DNA of 64,000 nucleotides from Nocardioides pinisoli (GTDB taxonomy: Bacteria > Actinomycetota > Actinomycetes > Propionibacteriales > Nocardioidaceae), in NCBI RefSeq assembly GCF_024199985.1, contig NZ_JANARS010000002.1:124001-188000 (forward strand), read 5' to 3'. The notes below the pieces were generated by a model. That model had not been told where the DNA came from, searched no databases, and was given only the letters and a program-made list of their open reading frames with translations. This document shows, one piece after another, positions 1 to 8,956 of this stretch (positions are counted from its first letter, which is position 1; every line of letters starts with the position of its first letter). The translations under genes and the position numbers were made by a program.

Positions 1-296
1 AGTGGTGGCACCACAGCCACCCGACGTTCGCCGGCATCACCGGCTTCTTCGCCGGGATGCTCTTCGTCACCGCTCTCCCCGGCGCCTTCGCCGGCGTGCT
101 GCGCCTGCTGTTCGACCACGAGGCGGCCGAGCGCCTCTTCCCGTTCGTGCTCCTCGCGCTGGCCCTGCCGATCGGGCTGCTGGTGGCGCGCAAGACCCGG
201 CGGTTCGCACAGTTCATGTTCGTCGGCATGGTCGTCACCGCCCTCGTCGTCGGCGGTGTCGCGTCGCTGGTTCTCTACTTCATGGTCGACTCCTGA
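1..296 (+). CDS. Small membrane protein, 5' end cut off
   Basis: Only the C-terminal 97 residues are in the window; the reading frame is open from base 3 and ends in TGA at 294-296. The visible part has three hydrophobic stretches (roughly residues 9-33, 44-58 and 69-95 of the visible part) separated by a short basic loop (ARKTRR), so it is an integral membrane protein. An internal ATG at 57 is in frame, but the sequence before it is equally protein-like ([11 protein letters not shown]), so the true start is probably upstream of the window. No catalytic motif is visible and I do not recognise the family. Confidence 0.6.
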   Translation, partial: WWHHSHPTFAGITGFFAGMLFVTALPGAFAGVLRLLFDHEAAERLFPFVLLALALPIGLLVARKTRRFAQFMFVGMVVTALVVGGVASLVLYFMVDS

Positions 297-330
297 GCCG
301 CTGAATCGTCCCGGCACCCGCGGGGATGGG

Positions 331-1479
331 ATGATCGAGCCGATGTCCGAGCCCAGTGACCAGCCGATCAAGACGCTCCCCCTCGTGATGGACGAGCCGC
401 GTGGCCGCAGGAAGCCGCCGCGCCACCTCGCCGACCTCGACGAGGCCGGCCGCAAGGCGCTGCTCGAGGAGATGGGCCTGCCGGGCTTCCGCGCCAAGCA
501 GCTCAGCAACCACTACTTCACCCGGCTCGCCGACGACCCCGCCGAGATGACGGACCTGCCCGCCGGGCAGCGCGACGACCTCGTCTCCGCCCTGCTGCCC
601 GACCTGATGACGCCGCTGCGCACGATGGAGGCCGACCGCGGCACCACGCGCAAGACGCTGTGGAAGCTCTTCGACGGCGCGCTCGTCGAGTCGGTGCTCA
701 TGCGCTACCCCGACCGCGCCACCATCTGCGTCTCCAGCCAGGCTGGGTGCGGCATGGCGTGCCCGTTCTGCGCCACCGGCATGGGTGGCCTGCAGCGCAA
801 CATGTCGACCGCGGAGATCGTCGAGCAGGTCGTCGCGGGCGCCCGCTCGCTGGCCCGCGGCGAGGTGCCCGGCGGCCCGGGCCGCGTGTCCAACGTCGTC
901 TTCATGGGCATGGGCGAGCCGCTCGCCAACTACAAGGCCGTCATCGGTGCCGTACGCCGCCTCACCGACCCGTCGCCGGCCGGTCTCGGGATGAGCGCCC
1001 GCGGCGTCACCGTCTCCACCGTCGGCCTCGTCCCGCGCATCAACCAGCTCACCGAAGAGGGCATCCCGGTCACGCTCGCGCTGAGCCTGCACGCGCCCGA
1101 CGACGAGCTGCGCAACGAGCTGGTCCCGATCAACACCCGCTTCTCGGTCGCCGAGACCGTCGAGGCCGCGTGGAACTACGCGCGCGTCACCAAGCGTCGC
1201 GTCTCCATCGAGTACGCCATGATGCGCGGCATCAACGACCAGGCGCACCGCGCCGACCTGCTCGCCGACGTGCTCAACTCCTACGGCGACTGGGGCTGGG
1301 TGCACGTCAACCTGATCCCGCTCAACCCGATCGAGGGGTCGAAGTGGACCGCCTCCGACCCGGCCGACGAGCGCGAGTTCGTCCGCCGGCTCGAGGCCAA
1401 GGGCATCCCGACGACCGTCCGCGACACCCGCGGCCGGGAGATCGACGGCGCCTGCGGCCAGCTCGCCGCCAAGGAGTAG
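331..1479 (+). CDS. rlmN: 23S rRNA/tRNA adenine-C2 methyltransferase RlmN
   Basis: Radical-SAM enzyme that methylates C2 of an adenine in 23S rRNA, and in some tRNAs, in the cytoplasm. The iron-sulfur motif CGMACPFC places the three cluster cysteines at 140, 144 and 147. The second methyl-carrying cysteine lies near the C terminus in DGACGQLA (C375). The SAM-binding stretch [13 protein letters not shown] is intact and the length (382 aa) is normal. The start is uncertain between ATG 331 (directly after a GGGATGGG run) and ATG 343 (MSEPSDQP); the frame is open further upstream but overlaps the preceding gene. The gene looks monocistronic. Confidence 0.95.
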   Translation: MIEPMSEPSDQPIKTLPLVMDEPRGRRKPPRHLADLDEAGRKALLEEMGLPGFRAKQLSNHYFTRLADDPAEMTDLPAGQRDDLVSALLPDLMTPLRTMEADRGTTRKTLWKLFDGALVESVLMRYPDRATICVSSQAGCGMACPFCATGMGGLQRNMSTAEIVEQVVAGARSLARGEVPGGPGRVSNVVFMGMGEPLANYKAVIGAVRRLTDPSPAGLGMSARGVTVSTVGLVPRINQLTEEGIPVTLALSLHAPDDELRNELVPINTRFSVAETVEAAWNYARVTKRRVSIEYAMMRGINDQAHRADLLADVLNSYGDWGWVHVNLIPLNPIEGSKWTASDPADEREFVRRLEAKGIPTTVRDTRGREIDGACGQLAAKE

Positions 1480-1506
1480 CCGGGCGGCGGTCGCTGAGCG
1501 TCGGGC

Positions 1507-1528
1507 GGTCACCGGATATCCGGTGACC
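1507..1528. promoter_or_regulatory. Perfect 22-bp palindrome, possible operator or terminator
   Basis: GGTCACCGGAT is followed immediately by its reverse complement ATCCGGTGACC, with no spacer. It lies 28 bases after the rlmN stop and about 140 bases before the glycosyltransferase start. The symmetry without a loop fits a dimeric repressor site better than a simple terminator, but no T-run or dedicated regulator is seen. Confidence 0.5.
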
Positions 1529-1655
1529 ACCCCTCTTTGCACCCGCGATCTCCACAGCGAAGCGTGAGTCTCGGGTGCACAGTCGACGGCCGAGACGTCG
1601 CGGTCCGTTCACGTGTCGTCCGTCCGGGCCGGGGCGTCCGTTGCCCGGGTCTCCC

Positions 1656-1661
1656 TAGCGT
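1656..1661 (+). promoter_or_regulatory. Leaderless -10 (TAGCGT)
   Basis: TAGCGT ends 7 bases before ATG 1669. This is the spacing seen before many genes here and implies that transcription starts at or next to the start codon. Confidence 0.6.
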
Positions 1662-1668
1662 CCGGGGC

Positions 1669-2886
1669 ATGGACCTGCTCGAGAGGCGGCGTCGCAGCCG
1701 CACCGTCCCGGCCACCGTCGTCCCCCTCGCAGCCGACCGGCCGACGCTCGCGGGCGGGGGACGGCTCCGCGTGCTGGTGGTCACCGAGTCCTTCATGCCC
1801 CAGGTCAACGGAGTCACCAACTCCGTGCGCCGCGTCCTGGAGCACCTGGCGGCGGAGGGGCACGAGGCAGAGCTGGTCGCCCCGACCGGCCCGAGCACCT
1901 ACGCCGGCTTCCCGGTCACGCTCGCGCGCGGCGCCGACCTGCCGTTCTACGCCGACTTCCGCATCGGCTGGGACACCACCCGCCGGCTGCGGGCGGTGAT
2001 GCAGCGGTTCGCGCCCGACGTCGTGCACGTCGCCTCACCGGCCACCCTCGGCCTCCAGGCGGCGCGGGCGGCCCGGTCGCTCGGCATCCCCACGGTCGCG
2101 ATCTACCAGACCGACCTGGTCGGGTTCGCCGAGCGGTACGGCGTGCCGGGAGGCGCGCGGGCGATGGAGGCGCTGACCCGCCGGATCCACCTCGGCGTCG
2201 ACCGGACGCTCGCCCCGTCGACGGCCAGCGTCGCCCAGCTGGCCAGGCTCGGCATCGACGACGTGTCCCGCTGGCCGCGCGGGGTGGACCAGGTGCTCTT
2301 CGAGCCGGCGAAGCGGGACCCCGCGCTGCACGCCGACCTCGCGCCCGACGGGGAGGTGCTCGTCGGCTACGTCGGCCGGCTGGCCGCCGAGAAGGAGCTC
2401 GAGCTCCTCGCCCACGTCGACCAGCTCCCCGGCGTCAGGCTGGTGCTGGTCGGTGGCGGACCCGAGGAGGCCCGGCTCCGATCCCTGCTGCCGGGCGCGG
2501 CGTTCCTCGGCGTGCTGCACGGCGACGAGCTCGCCCGGGCCCACGCCACCCTGGACGTCTTCGTGCACACCGGTCGGCACGAGACCTACTGCCAGTCCGC
2601 CCAGGAGGCCCTGGCCAGCGGGGTGCCGGTGGTCGCGCCGCGCTCGGGCGGACCGATCGACGTCGTCGACGACACCGTGGCGGGCCACCTCTACGAGCCG
2701 GGGGACGCGGAGGAGCTGGCGGCCCACGTCGCGCGTCTCGCCGCCCAGCCGGTGCTCCGGCGCCGGATGGCGCTCGCCGCCCGGCAGAGCGTGCAGGGGC
2801 GCACGTGGCAGGCGGTCAACGACCTGCTGGTGGACCACTACCGCGAGGTGAGCGGGCCGGTCGTCACGCGTCGTCGCGCCGGCTGA
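1669..2886 (+). CDS. GT4-family GDP-mannose-dependent mannosyltransferase (MgtA/PimB-like)
   Basis: Retaining GT-B glycosyltransferase of 405 aa. The N-terminal acceptor domain carries VLVVTESFMPQVNGVTNSV, typical of actinobacterial alpha-mannosyltransferases that act on glycolipid acceptors at the inner face of the membrane. The C-terminal donor domain has VGYVGRLAAEKELE and the E-x7-E type motif around QEALASGVPVVAPRSGG. ATG 1669 is preferred because it sits 7 bases behind TAGCGT and starts a basic stretch (LLERRRRSR) just before the Rossmann fold; the frame is open earlier but has no such signal. Its last 23 bases overlap the convergent LOG-family gene. Substrate is inferred from family only. 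Confidence 0.85.
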   Translation: MDLLERRRRSRTVPATVVPLAADRPTLAGGGRLRVLVVTESFMPQVNGVTNSVRRVLEHLAAEGHEAELVAPTGPSTYAGFPVTLARGADLPFYADFRIGWDTTRRLRAVMQRFAPDVVHVASPATLGLQAARAARSLGIPTVAIYQTDLVGFAERYGVPGGARAMEALTRRIHLGVDRTLAPSTASVAQLARLGIDDVSRWPRGVDQVLFEPAKRDPALHADLAPDGEVLVGYVGRLAAEKELELLAHVDQLPGVRLVLVGGGPEEARLRSLLPGAAFLGVLHGDELARAHATLDVFVHTGRHETYCQSAQEALASGVPVVAPRSGGPIDVVDDTVAGHLYEPGDAEELAAHVARLAAQPVLRRRMALAARQSVQGRTWQAVNDLLVDHYREVSGPVVTRRRAG

Positions 2887-3958
2887 GCGTCGCGCGCACG
2901 ACCTCCACCGCCTCCTCGACGGTGTCGACGAGGTGGACGTGCGGCTCCATCGTCCGCCCGGCGGCCAGGGCCTGCAGCAGGGGCCACACCGGCAGCTCCT
3001 CGGTCCAATAGCGGCGACCGAGCAGCACCATCGGCGCGACCGCGGTCCGGGCTGCGTAGTAGTTCTCGCAGGCGTCCTGGAAGACCTCCTGGACGGTGCC
3101 GCCGGCGCCCGGCAGGAACACGATGCCCGCCGTGCACACCTCGAGCAGCAGCGCCTCGCGTGGGGCGTTGGCGAAGAACTTCGCGATCGACGAGGCGAAC
3201 ACGTTGGGCGGCTCGTGGCCGTAGTGCCACGTCGGGATGCCGAGGGACTGCCGGCCCCGGTTGGTGGCCCTGACGACGTCGAGGGCGGCCCCCGCCCACG
3301 CGCCCACGTCGGGCTGGAACGACGGGACCTTCGCGAGGCGGGCCAGCGCGTCGTCGAGGCCGTCCGGCACGAACGCGCCCAGGTTGGCCGCCTCCATCGC
3401 CCCCGGGCCGCCCCCCGTGGCCACCGTCAGGTGGTCGCCGAGCGCGTGGCCCAGAGCGGCGGCCTCGGCGTAGGCCGTGCTGCCGCGCTCGAGGGCGTGC
3501 CCGCCCATGACGCCGACGACGTCGCGGTCGGCCACCCATGCCGCCAGCGCCGCATCGACGTGGTGGTCGTGCAGCGCCATCGCCAGGGTGTCCTCGGGGC
3601 TGTTGCCGTGCCGCGACCAGGCATAGCTGCGCGCGTCGAGGGTGTCGTCGTAGCGCGGCGCGTCGTAGAGGTCGCCGGGGGCGTAGAGCGTGGGCCGGTA
3701 GGGGTCGACCGGGATGCCGGGGATGTCGTGCAGCACGATCGCACCGGCCCGGCGTACGGCGTCGTCGTCCCCGTCGGCGAACTCGCACCCCAGGAACAGC
3801 GCCTGGCCCAGCGACCGCTGCAGCAGCGCCGCCCCCCGGGCGGTCAGGTCGAGCCCGACCACGCGCCACCCGGCGAGGGACTGCGCGCCGGCCGCCAGCC
3901 GCCGGTCGAGGTCGGGCAGGGTCGTGACGTCGACGACGCGTCCGTGGGAGTGCTTCAC
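2864..3958 (-). CDS. LOG-family Rossmann-fold protein (lysine-decarboxylase-like)
   Basis: 364-aa protein with the LOG-family nucleotide-binding motifs: VATGGGPGAMEAANLGAF in the middle and the P-G-x-G-G-T loop as FLPGAGGTVQEVF further on. Family members with characterised activity release cytokinin bases from their nucleotides; others are called possible lysine decarboxylases without support. The N-terminal about 130 residues are an extra domain of unclear role. The GTG start at 3958 (MKHSHGRVVD) lies 7 bases after TAGGTT on the minus strand, so it is probably leaderless. Substrate unknown. Confidence 0.75.
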   Translation of the reverse strand: MKHSHGRVVDVTTLPDLDRRLAAGAQSLAGWRVVGLDLTARGAALLQRSLGQALFLGCEFADGDDDAVRRAGAIVLHDIPGIPVDPYRPTLYAPGDLYDAPRYDDTLDARSYAWSRHGNSPEDTLAMALHDHHVDAALAAWVADRDVVGVMGGHALERGSTAYAEAAALGHALGDHLTVATGGGPGAMEAANLGAFVPDGLDDALARLAKVPSFQPDVGAWAGAALDVVRATNRGRQSLGIPTWHYGHEPPNVFASSIAKFFANAPREALLLEVCTAGIVFLPGAGGTVQEVFQDACENYYAARTAVAPMVLLGRRYWTEELPVWPLLQALAAGRTMEPHVHLVDTVEEAVEVVRATLSRRDDA

Positions 3959-3965
3959 GCGCCCC

Positions 3966-3971
3966 AACCTA
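3966..3971 (-). promoter_or_regulatory. Leaderless -10 (TAGGTT)
   Basis: Read on the minus strand, TAGGTT is followed by 7 bases and the GTG start at 3958. Confidence 0.6.
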
Positions 3972-4047
3972 GGGCCCTGCTCCTGCGAGGGACCCGCGAC
4001 CGGCCCCGCGGTGGTGGCACCCGTCTCTGCCGTGCCAAGGTGGCGGC

Positions 4048-4695
4048 ATGGGCTCGGACCACGACGAGGTGTACGCACTGGCGACCCGCAACCGCCTCCT
4101 CGCCGCCGAGATGTTCGCCGGCCTGACCGACGAGCAGTGGGCAACCCCGAGCCTGTGCGCGGGCTGGACGGTGCGCGAGGTGTGCGCCCACATGGTGCCA
4201 CCGGAGGGCGGGTTCAAGCTGTGGTCGCTCGCCGGCACGGTCATCCGGTTCCGCGGCGACCTGGAGCGCATGGTCGACGTCACCACGCGCGAGGAGGCCC
4301 GGCGACCGACGTCCGAGCTCGTGGCGGCGCTCCGGGACCGGGCCGGCGAGCGGTTGAAGGCGCCGGTGGTCGGTCCTCACGGGCCGATGGTCGACACGGC
4401 CATCCACCTGCGTGACGCGGCGCGGCCGCTCGGCCTGGACACCGGCCCGCCGCCCGAGGACTGGCGACCGGTGCTCGACTTCCTCCTCACCGGGCCGGCC
4501 GAGCGCGGCTTCGTCGGCAGGGGTCGCACCGCAGGGCTCCGCCTCGAGGCGACCGACCTCGACTGGTCGCGGGGCGCGGGTGACCTCGTGCGGGGCCCGG
4601 CCGAGGCGCTCGCCCTCGGCATCGCCGGCCGCCCGGCGGCGTACGACGACCTCGCGGGCCCCGGCGTCGAGGTGCTGCGCTCCCGCGACCGGTGA
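4048..4695 (+). CDS. Maleylpyruvate-isomerase-family (MDMPI/DinB-like) protein
   Basis: 215-aa four-helix-bundle protein of the TIGR03083 type. The N-terminal helix ends in LCAGWTVREVCAHMVPPEGG, the typical W-x-V-x-D/E-V-x-x-H signature in which the His is a metal ligand. Members of this fold include mycothiol-dependent isomerases and detoxification enzymes; the specific reaction cannot be read from sequence. The upstream hexamer CAAGGT, 6 bases before the ATG, is a weak version of the leaderless promoter pattern. It is convergent with the RIO kinase gene. Confidence 0.75.
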   Translation: MGSDHDEVYALATRNRLLAAEMFAGLTDEQWATPSLCAGWTVREVCAHMVPPEGGFKLWSLAGTVIRFRGDLERMVDVTTREEARRPTSELVAALRDRAGERLKAPVVGPHGPMVDTAIHLRDAARPLGLDTGPPPEDWRPVLDFLLTGPAERGFVGRGRTAGLRLEATDLDWSRGAGDLVRGPAEALALGIAGRPAAYDDLAGPGVEVLRSRDR

Positions 4696-4709
4696 GCGCC
4701 GGGCCCACC

Positions 4710-5684
4710 TCAGAAGGCGTGGGCCATCAGCTCCCCGAACAGCTCCTGCTCGTCCACCTCGAGCCCTCGCGAGCGGAACCAGGCGCACATGTTGGCGCAG
4801 TCGCGCAGCAGGAAGTCCATGCCGCGCGGGTTGCCGACGAGGTCCACCATCTGGGGGAGGTCGATGATGACAAGCCGGTCGCCCGCCGCCAGGGTGTTGT
4901 AGGGCGAGAGGTCGCCGTGCACAAGCCCTGCCTGGACGAGCGTGGTCAGCGCGTCGCGCAGCTGGTCGTAGAACCCCTCGACGACCGAGTGCTCCGGGCG
5001 GACCTGTGCCACGCGCGGGGCGGTCTCGGTGTCCCCGTCGACGGTCACGGTGATCCACTCCATGAGGATCTCGGTCTCGTCGATCTGCACCGGGTAGGGG
5101 ACCGGCAGGCCGAGCTCCCAGCAGCGACGCAGCGCGTTCCACTCCGAGACGGCCCACTCGCCCGCCGCGACCTGCTTGCCCCACGTGGACTTGCGCTTGA
5201 GGGCGCGGTTGTCGCGGGAGCGCTTCATCGAGCGACCCTCGGTGTAGGAGGCGGCGCGATGGAAGGTGCGGTGGTCGGTGTCGCGGTAGCGCTTGGCGGC
5301 CATCACGACCGCCTCGTCGGGCCGGTGCGGGTCCTCGCGCTCGACGAGGAAGACGTCCGCCTCCTTGCCGGTCTTGAGGACGCCGAGCTCGGTGTCGATG
5401 GCGCCGCTCGAGGTCACGACCCAGTCGGGGCGTGGCTCGGGTCCCTTCATCAGGGCCTCGAGATCCTCCCAGCGGGACCAGCGTTGACCCTCGCCGAGCT
5501 CGTCGGCGTAGGTGTCGTAGGTGAAGACGAACGACTCGTCGATGCCCTCGAGGGGCGAACGGTCGTCAGGCCGGAAGAAGTCCTCCGGCAGTGCTCGTGG
5601 GAATGAGGGGTGGGACAAGGTAGGTGCTCCGTGTGTGCGAGAGGTGGTCGGCGGGCAGGCCGAGGACAGCGATGGACATGTCAC
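4710..5684 (-). CDS. RIO1-type serine/threonine protein kinase
   Basis: 324-aa atypical protein kinase. Seen in sequence: the ATP-site lysine region (AKRYRD), the catalytic loop VHGDLSPYNTLA with H256, D258 and N263, and the metal-binding stretch VIIDLPQMVD. RIO kinases phosphorylate serine or act as ATPases; in archaea and eukaryotes they serve ribosome maturation, but the bacterial role is unclear. ATG 5684 has AGGAG 7 bases upstream; a shorter product from TTG (LSHPSFPRAL) cannot be excluded because the first 21 residues are low-complexity. Confidence 0.85.
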   Translation of the reverse strand: MTCPSLSSACPPTTSRTHGAPTLSHPSFPRALPEDFFRPDDRSPLEGIDESFVFTYDTYADELGEGQRWSRWEDLEALMKGPEPRPDWVVTSSGAIDTELGVLKTGKEADVFLVEREDPHRPDEAVVMAAKRYRDTDHRTFHRAASYTEGRSMKRSRDNRALKRKSTWGKQVAAGEWAVSEWNALRRCWELGLPVPYPVQIDETEILMEWITVTVDGDTETAPRVAQVRPEHSVVEGFYDQLRDALTTLVQAGLVHGDLSPYNTLAAGDRLVIIDLPQMVDLVGNPRGMDFLLRDCANMCAWFRSRGLEVDEQELFGELMAHAF

Positions 5685-5800
5685 GGCTCCTCTCGTCTCA
5701 CGGGCACCGGCCCTGTCGGCACGGTGGGCGCACGCACGCGGCGGGCGCCGACCCCATCGTCGCGGTGCCCGACACGACAGCGCAACGCAATTAACCGCGC

Positions 5801-5806
5801 TAGGTT
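5801..5806 (+). promoter_or_regulatory. Leaderless -10 (TAGGTT)
   Basis: TAGGTT followed by 6 bases and the GTG start at 5813 of the M1 peptidase. Confidence 0.6.
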
Positions 5807-5812
5807 CGGACG

Positions 5813-7282
5813 GTGACCACGCGCTGGATGCCCCGACCCACCCGCACCGTCCTGTCCGCCGCCCTGTCCGCCGCCCTCGCGACGGCGCTGGCCGCCGGGC
5901 TCACGGTCGGCGTCGGGTCCACGACGGCGACCGCGGAGGCCCCGGCCGCTGCCGTCGACGGCGCGTCCGGCATCGGCGACCCCTACTGGCCGCTCGACGG
6001 CAACGGCGGCATCGACGTCGCCTCCTACAGGATCGCCAACCGCTACGCCCTCGACACCAAGCGGCTCAGCGGCCGCACGACGATCGAGCTGACCGCGACC
6101 CAGGACCTGGCCAGCTTCTCCCTCGACTTCCTGCTCGACGTCTCGCGGGTCAGCGTCGACGGCGAGAAGGCGCGCTTCACGAAGACCGACGGGGGACACG
6201 AGCTGCGCATCACCCCGGCCCGCGCGCTCGCTGCGGGCAGCAGGCACACCGTCGTGGTGACGTACGCCGATCGCCCGGCGCGCCACTCCTATGCGGGCGA
6301 GCGCAACTGGCTGGCCAGCAAGCACGAGGTCATCACGATGAACGAGCCGCACATGGCGCCGTGGTGGTTCCCCGCCAACGACCACCCGCTCGACAAGGCC
6401 CTCGTCGACGTGAAGATCCGGGTGCCCAACGGTCGCGAGGTCGTCTCCAACGGCAAGCTGCGCGGCCGCGAGGTCGGCAGGCGGTCGACCCAGTGGCACT
6501 GGAGCGCCGACGAGCCGATGGTGCCCTACCTCGCCTTCTTCGCAGCCGGCGACTTCGCGATCGAGAAGGGCCGGCACCGCGGGCTGCCGTGGCTCGTCGC
6601 GGTCTCCGAGCGGCTGAGCAAGGGCGACCAGGCGGCCAGCATGCGGCTGATGAGGAAGACCCCGAAGGTCGTCGCCGGGCTGGAGAAGGACCTCGGTGAC
6701 TACCCGTTCTCGGTGGTCGGCGGCATCACCACCGGCCTCGACCCGGGGTTCGCCCTGGAGAACCAGACCCGCCCCACCTACCCCGCGGTCGGCGCGAGCG
6801 CGACCAGCCTCGTCGTCCACGAGCTCGCCCACCAGTGGTTCGGTGACGACATCGCGGTCGAGCGCTGGTCCGACATCTGGCTCAACGAGGGCTTCGCCAC
6901 CTTCATGGAGTGGCGCTGGACGGAGACGCACGGCGGCCGCTCGGCCGACGCCATCATGCGCAGCTACTACGCCAACGTCGACGCGTCCTCGGCCTTCTGG
7001 CAGGTGGTGGTGGGTGACCCGGGCGCGGCCAAGGTGTTCGACGGCGCGGTCTACGGCCGGGGCGCCATGGCGCTGCAGGCCCTGCGCAACCGCGTCGGCG
7101 ACGAGGTGTTCTGGCAGGTCGTGCGCACCTGGATCCGTGAGCAGCGCGGCGGCAACGGCTCGACCGCGGAGCTCGAGGAGCTCGCTGCCCGCGTGAGCGG
7201 GCAGGACCTGGGCGCCTTCTTCGACGTCTGGCTCCGCACGCCGGCGAAGCCGGCCGCCACGGTTGACAACGGGCTGGACTGA
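5813..7282 (+). CDS. Secreted M1-family zinc metallopeptidase
   Basis: 489-aa aminopeptidase-N-like enzyme that probably trims peptides outside the cell. The N terminus is basic, then hydrophobic Ala/Leu-rich to about residue 45, a Sec-type signal peptide with likely cleavage near the Ala-rich stretch. The catalytic motif HELAHQWFGDD gives zinc ligands H336 and H340 with E337 as base, and NEGFATFMEW supplies the third ligand, E359. The substrate-recognition GAMEN-like segment is GFALENQT. The length matches the short actinobacterial M1 form that lacks the C-terminal helical domain of PepN. The next gene follows after 2 bases. Confidence 0.9.
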   Translation: MTTRWMPRPTRTVLSAALSAALATALAAGLTVGVGSTTATAEAPAAAVDGASGIGDPYWPLDGNGGIDVASYRIANRYALDTKRLSGRTTIELTATQDLASFSLDFLLDVSRVSVDGEKARFTKTDGGHELRITPARALAAGSRHTVVVTYADRPARHSYAGERNWLASKHEVITMNEPHMAPWWFPANDHPLDKALVDVKIRVPNGREVVSNGKLRGREVGRRSTQWHWSADEPMVPYLAFFAAGDFAIEKGRHRGLPWLVAVSERLSKGDQAASMRLMRKTPKVVAGLEKDLGDYPFSVVGGITTGLDPGFALENQTRPTYPAVGASATSLVVHELAHQWFGDDIAVERWSDIWLNEGFATFMEWRWTETHGGRSADAIMRSYYANVDASSAFWQVVVGDPGAAKVFDGAVYGRGAMALQALRNRVGDEVFWQVVRTWIREQRGGNGSTAELEELAARVSGQDLGAFFDVWLRTPAKPAATVDNGLD

Positions 7283-7284
7283 CC

Positions 7285-7893
7285 ATGACCAGCGACCTCA
7301 CGGACGTGACCTGGTTCCGGGCGCCGACCGACGGCGATCCCGGCACCCTCAACGCCTGCTACAACGCCCTCGACATCCACGTCGTGCGCGGCCGCGCCGA
7401 CGACGTCGCGGCGCACCTCGACGGCACCGCGCGCACGTTCGCGTGGCTGCTCACCGAGGTCGCCGCGTGCGCCGGGGTGCTGCGCGCCTTCGGCGTCGAG
7501 GTGGGTGACCAGGTCGCCCTCGGGGCCGTGCCGCACGGCACCGGCGTCGTCGCCGTCCTCGCAGCCGCACGCGTCGGCGCCGTGGTCCAGCACGACGACT
7601 CGGCGGGCGCGACCGGCAAGGTCGTCGTCCGCGGCGGCCCGGACGGCGTCGCGTTCGCCGTCGACGACGACGACCTGCCGTGGGACGTGGCGATGCGCGC
7701 CGGCCGCACCGACCCGGCCGGGTGCGTCGACGTGCCCGGCGACGCGGTGCTGTCCCGCCACGGCGCCGACACGCTCACGGTGCTCGACGCGCTCGGCACG
7801 TCGGACGACCACACCGTGCCCGTGCCCGACGGGGCCGCGCTGGTGGAGGTCGGCGGGCTGCGGTTCTGGTCGTTCGCCACGCCGCAGGGCTAG
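7285..7893 (+). CDS. Stand-alone N-terminal fragment of an acetyl-CoA-synthetase-like protein
   Basis: 202 aa. The beginning (WFRAPTDGDPGTLNACYNAL, then DIHVVRGR) matches the ACAS_N cap at the start of acetyl/propionyl-CoA synthetases. The next part (TFAWLLTEVAACAGVLRAFG, GVVAVLAAARVGAVVQ) resembles the start of the AMP-binding domain. The protein then ends: no Y-T/S-S-G-T-G-x-P-K phosphate loop, no YGxTE and no C-terminal lid, so it should not adenylate an acid. It may be a decayed gene or a pseudoenzyme. Base composition matches its neighbours. It shares its stop with the convergent TPR gene in a CTAG palindrome (7890-7893). Confidence 0.65.
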   Translation: MTSDLTDVTWFRAPTDGDPGTLNACYNALDIHVVRGRADDVAAHLDGTARTFAWLLTEVAACAGVLRAFGVEVGDQVALGAVPHGTGVVAVLAAARVGAVVQHDDSAGATGKVVVRGGPDGVAFAVDDDDLPWDVAMRAGRTDPAGCVDVPGDAVLSRHGADTLTVLDALGTSDDHTVPVPDGAALVEVGGLRFWSFATPQG

Positions 7894-8942
7894 CCCGACC
7901 GGCGCCGCTCCGCGAGGCGTACGACGACGAGGACCACGGCGAGCACGAGCACGAGCCGCAGGGCCAGGCCGGCCGCCTGCTCGGTCACGGAGGCCAGGGC
8001 GGGCGGCGCGAACGCAGTGACCAGCACGCACGCACCGAAGGCGAGGAGCACCGCCGCGAGGAGCCGCAACGGCACGCTCAGGCGGCCCGGCAGCCCGTGC
8101 GCCCAGTGCCGCAAGCCGCGCGGCACCTGGGCGGCGAACCACGCGACCAGCAGCCCGAGCACCGCCAGGAAGCCCAGCCCGGTCGTGACCCGCGCCCACC
8201 ACGGCGCGTCGAGGGCCAGCTGGACGCGCAGCACGAACAGCGCCAGCAGGGTCGGCCACACCAGCCGGACCCCGAAGCGCAGGACGAGGGTGTCGAGGTT
8301 GCGGTGCACCACCGGCTCCTGCGGGATGGCGCCCGCGGCGGCCGTCAGGTGCCGCCCGGTGCGTCCCACGCGCAGGCCGCGGTCGAGGTCGATCTTGGCG
8401 AGGTTGTTGTGGAGGTAGGGGTCGTGGGGGTTGATGCGGAGCCCCTCCCGCATGACCCGGCGCCCCTCGCGCCGTCTCCCGAGACCGGTGAGTGCCAGCC
8501 CGAGGACGCTGTGGGCCGGCGTGGCTCCCGGCTCCAGCTCCAGCGCGCGGCCGGCGGCGTCGCGCGCCTCCTCGTGCCGTGGCGGGGCGGTCTGCAGCAG
8601 CGACCAGCCCAGGGCGTGGTGCGTCGCCCACGCGTGCGGCTCGAGGTCGACGGCCGCCCCTGCGGCCGTCACCGCCTCCTCGGCGCGGTCGTCGCCGACC
8701 AGCGCCCACGCCAGCGCGACGTGGACGTCGCCGTCCTCGGGGTCCGCCGCCACGGCGGCCTGCGCCGCCTCGACGGCCTCGTCGTGGCGGCGCTGCTCGG
8801 TCAAGGCCCTCGCGAGCACCACGAGCGCGCCTGCCGACACGGGGTCGTCGGCCAGCGCCTCGCCCGCAGCCTGCTCGGCCTCGACCGGTCGGCCGAGCTC
8901 GAGCAGCGCCCGGGCGCGCTCGACGAGGTCGTCGGCTTCCAT
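7890..8942 (-). CDS. TPR protein with C-terminal membrane segments (paralogue 2)
   Basis: 350 aa. The first about 200 residues are tandem tetratricopeptide helices (repeats such as AAVAADPEDGDVHVALAWAL). The C-terminal part has about four hydrophobic segments: LVWPTLLALFVLRVQLAL, a stretch after APWWARV, LRLLAAVLLAFGACVLVT and LALRLVLVLAVVLVVV. It is thus a cytoplasmic TPR scaffold anchored in the membrane. It is clearly paralogous to the gene at 10277-11350: both share HNNLA/QNNLA, PQE, NLDT and APWWAR at matching places. The start is 14 bases after the AAA+ gene, so it is in the same operon. Confidence 0.75.
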   Translation of the reverse strand: MEADDLVERARALLELGRPVEAEQAAGEALADDPVSAGALVVLARALTEQRRHDEAVEAAQAAVAADPEDGDVHVALAWALVGDDRAEEAVTAAGAAVDLEPHAWATHHALGWSLLQTAPPRHEEARDAAGRALELEPGATPAHSVLGLALTGLGRRREGRRVMREGLRINPHDPYLHNNLAKIDLDRGLRVGRTGRHLTAAAGAIPQEPVVHRNLDTLVLRFGVRLVWPTLLALFVLRVQLALDAPWWARVTTGLGFLAVLGLLVAWFAAQVPRGLRHWAHGLPGRLSVPLRLLAAVLLAFGACVLVTAFAPPALASVTEQAAGLALRLVLVLAVVLVVVRLAERRRSG

Positions 8943-8956
8943 CGTCCCGGTGGTCC

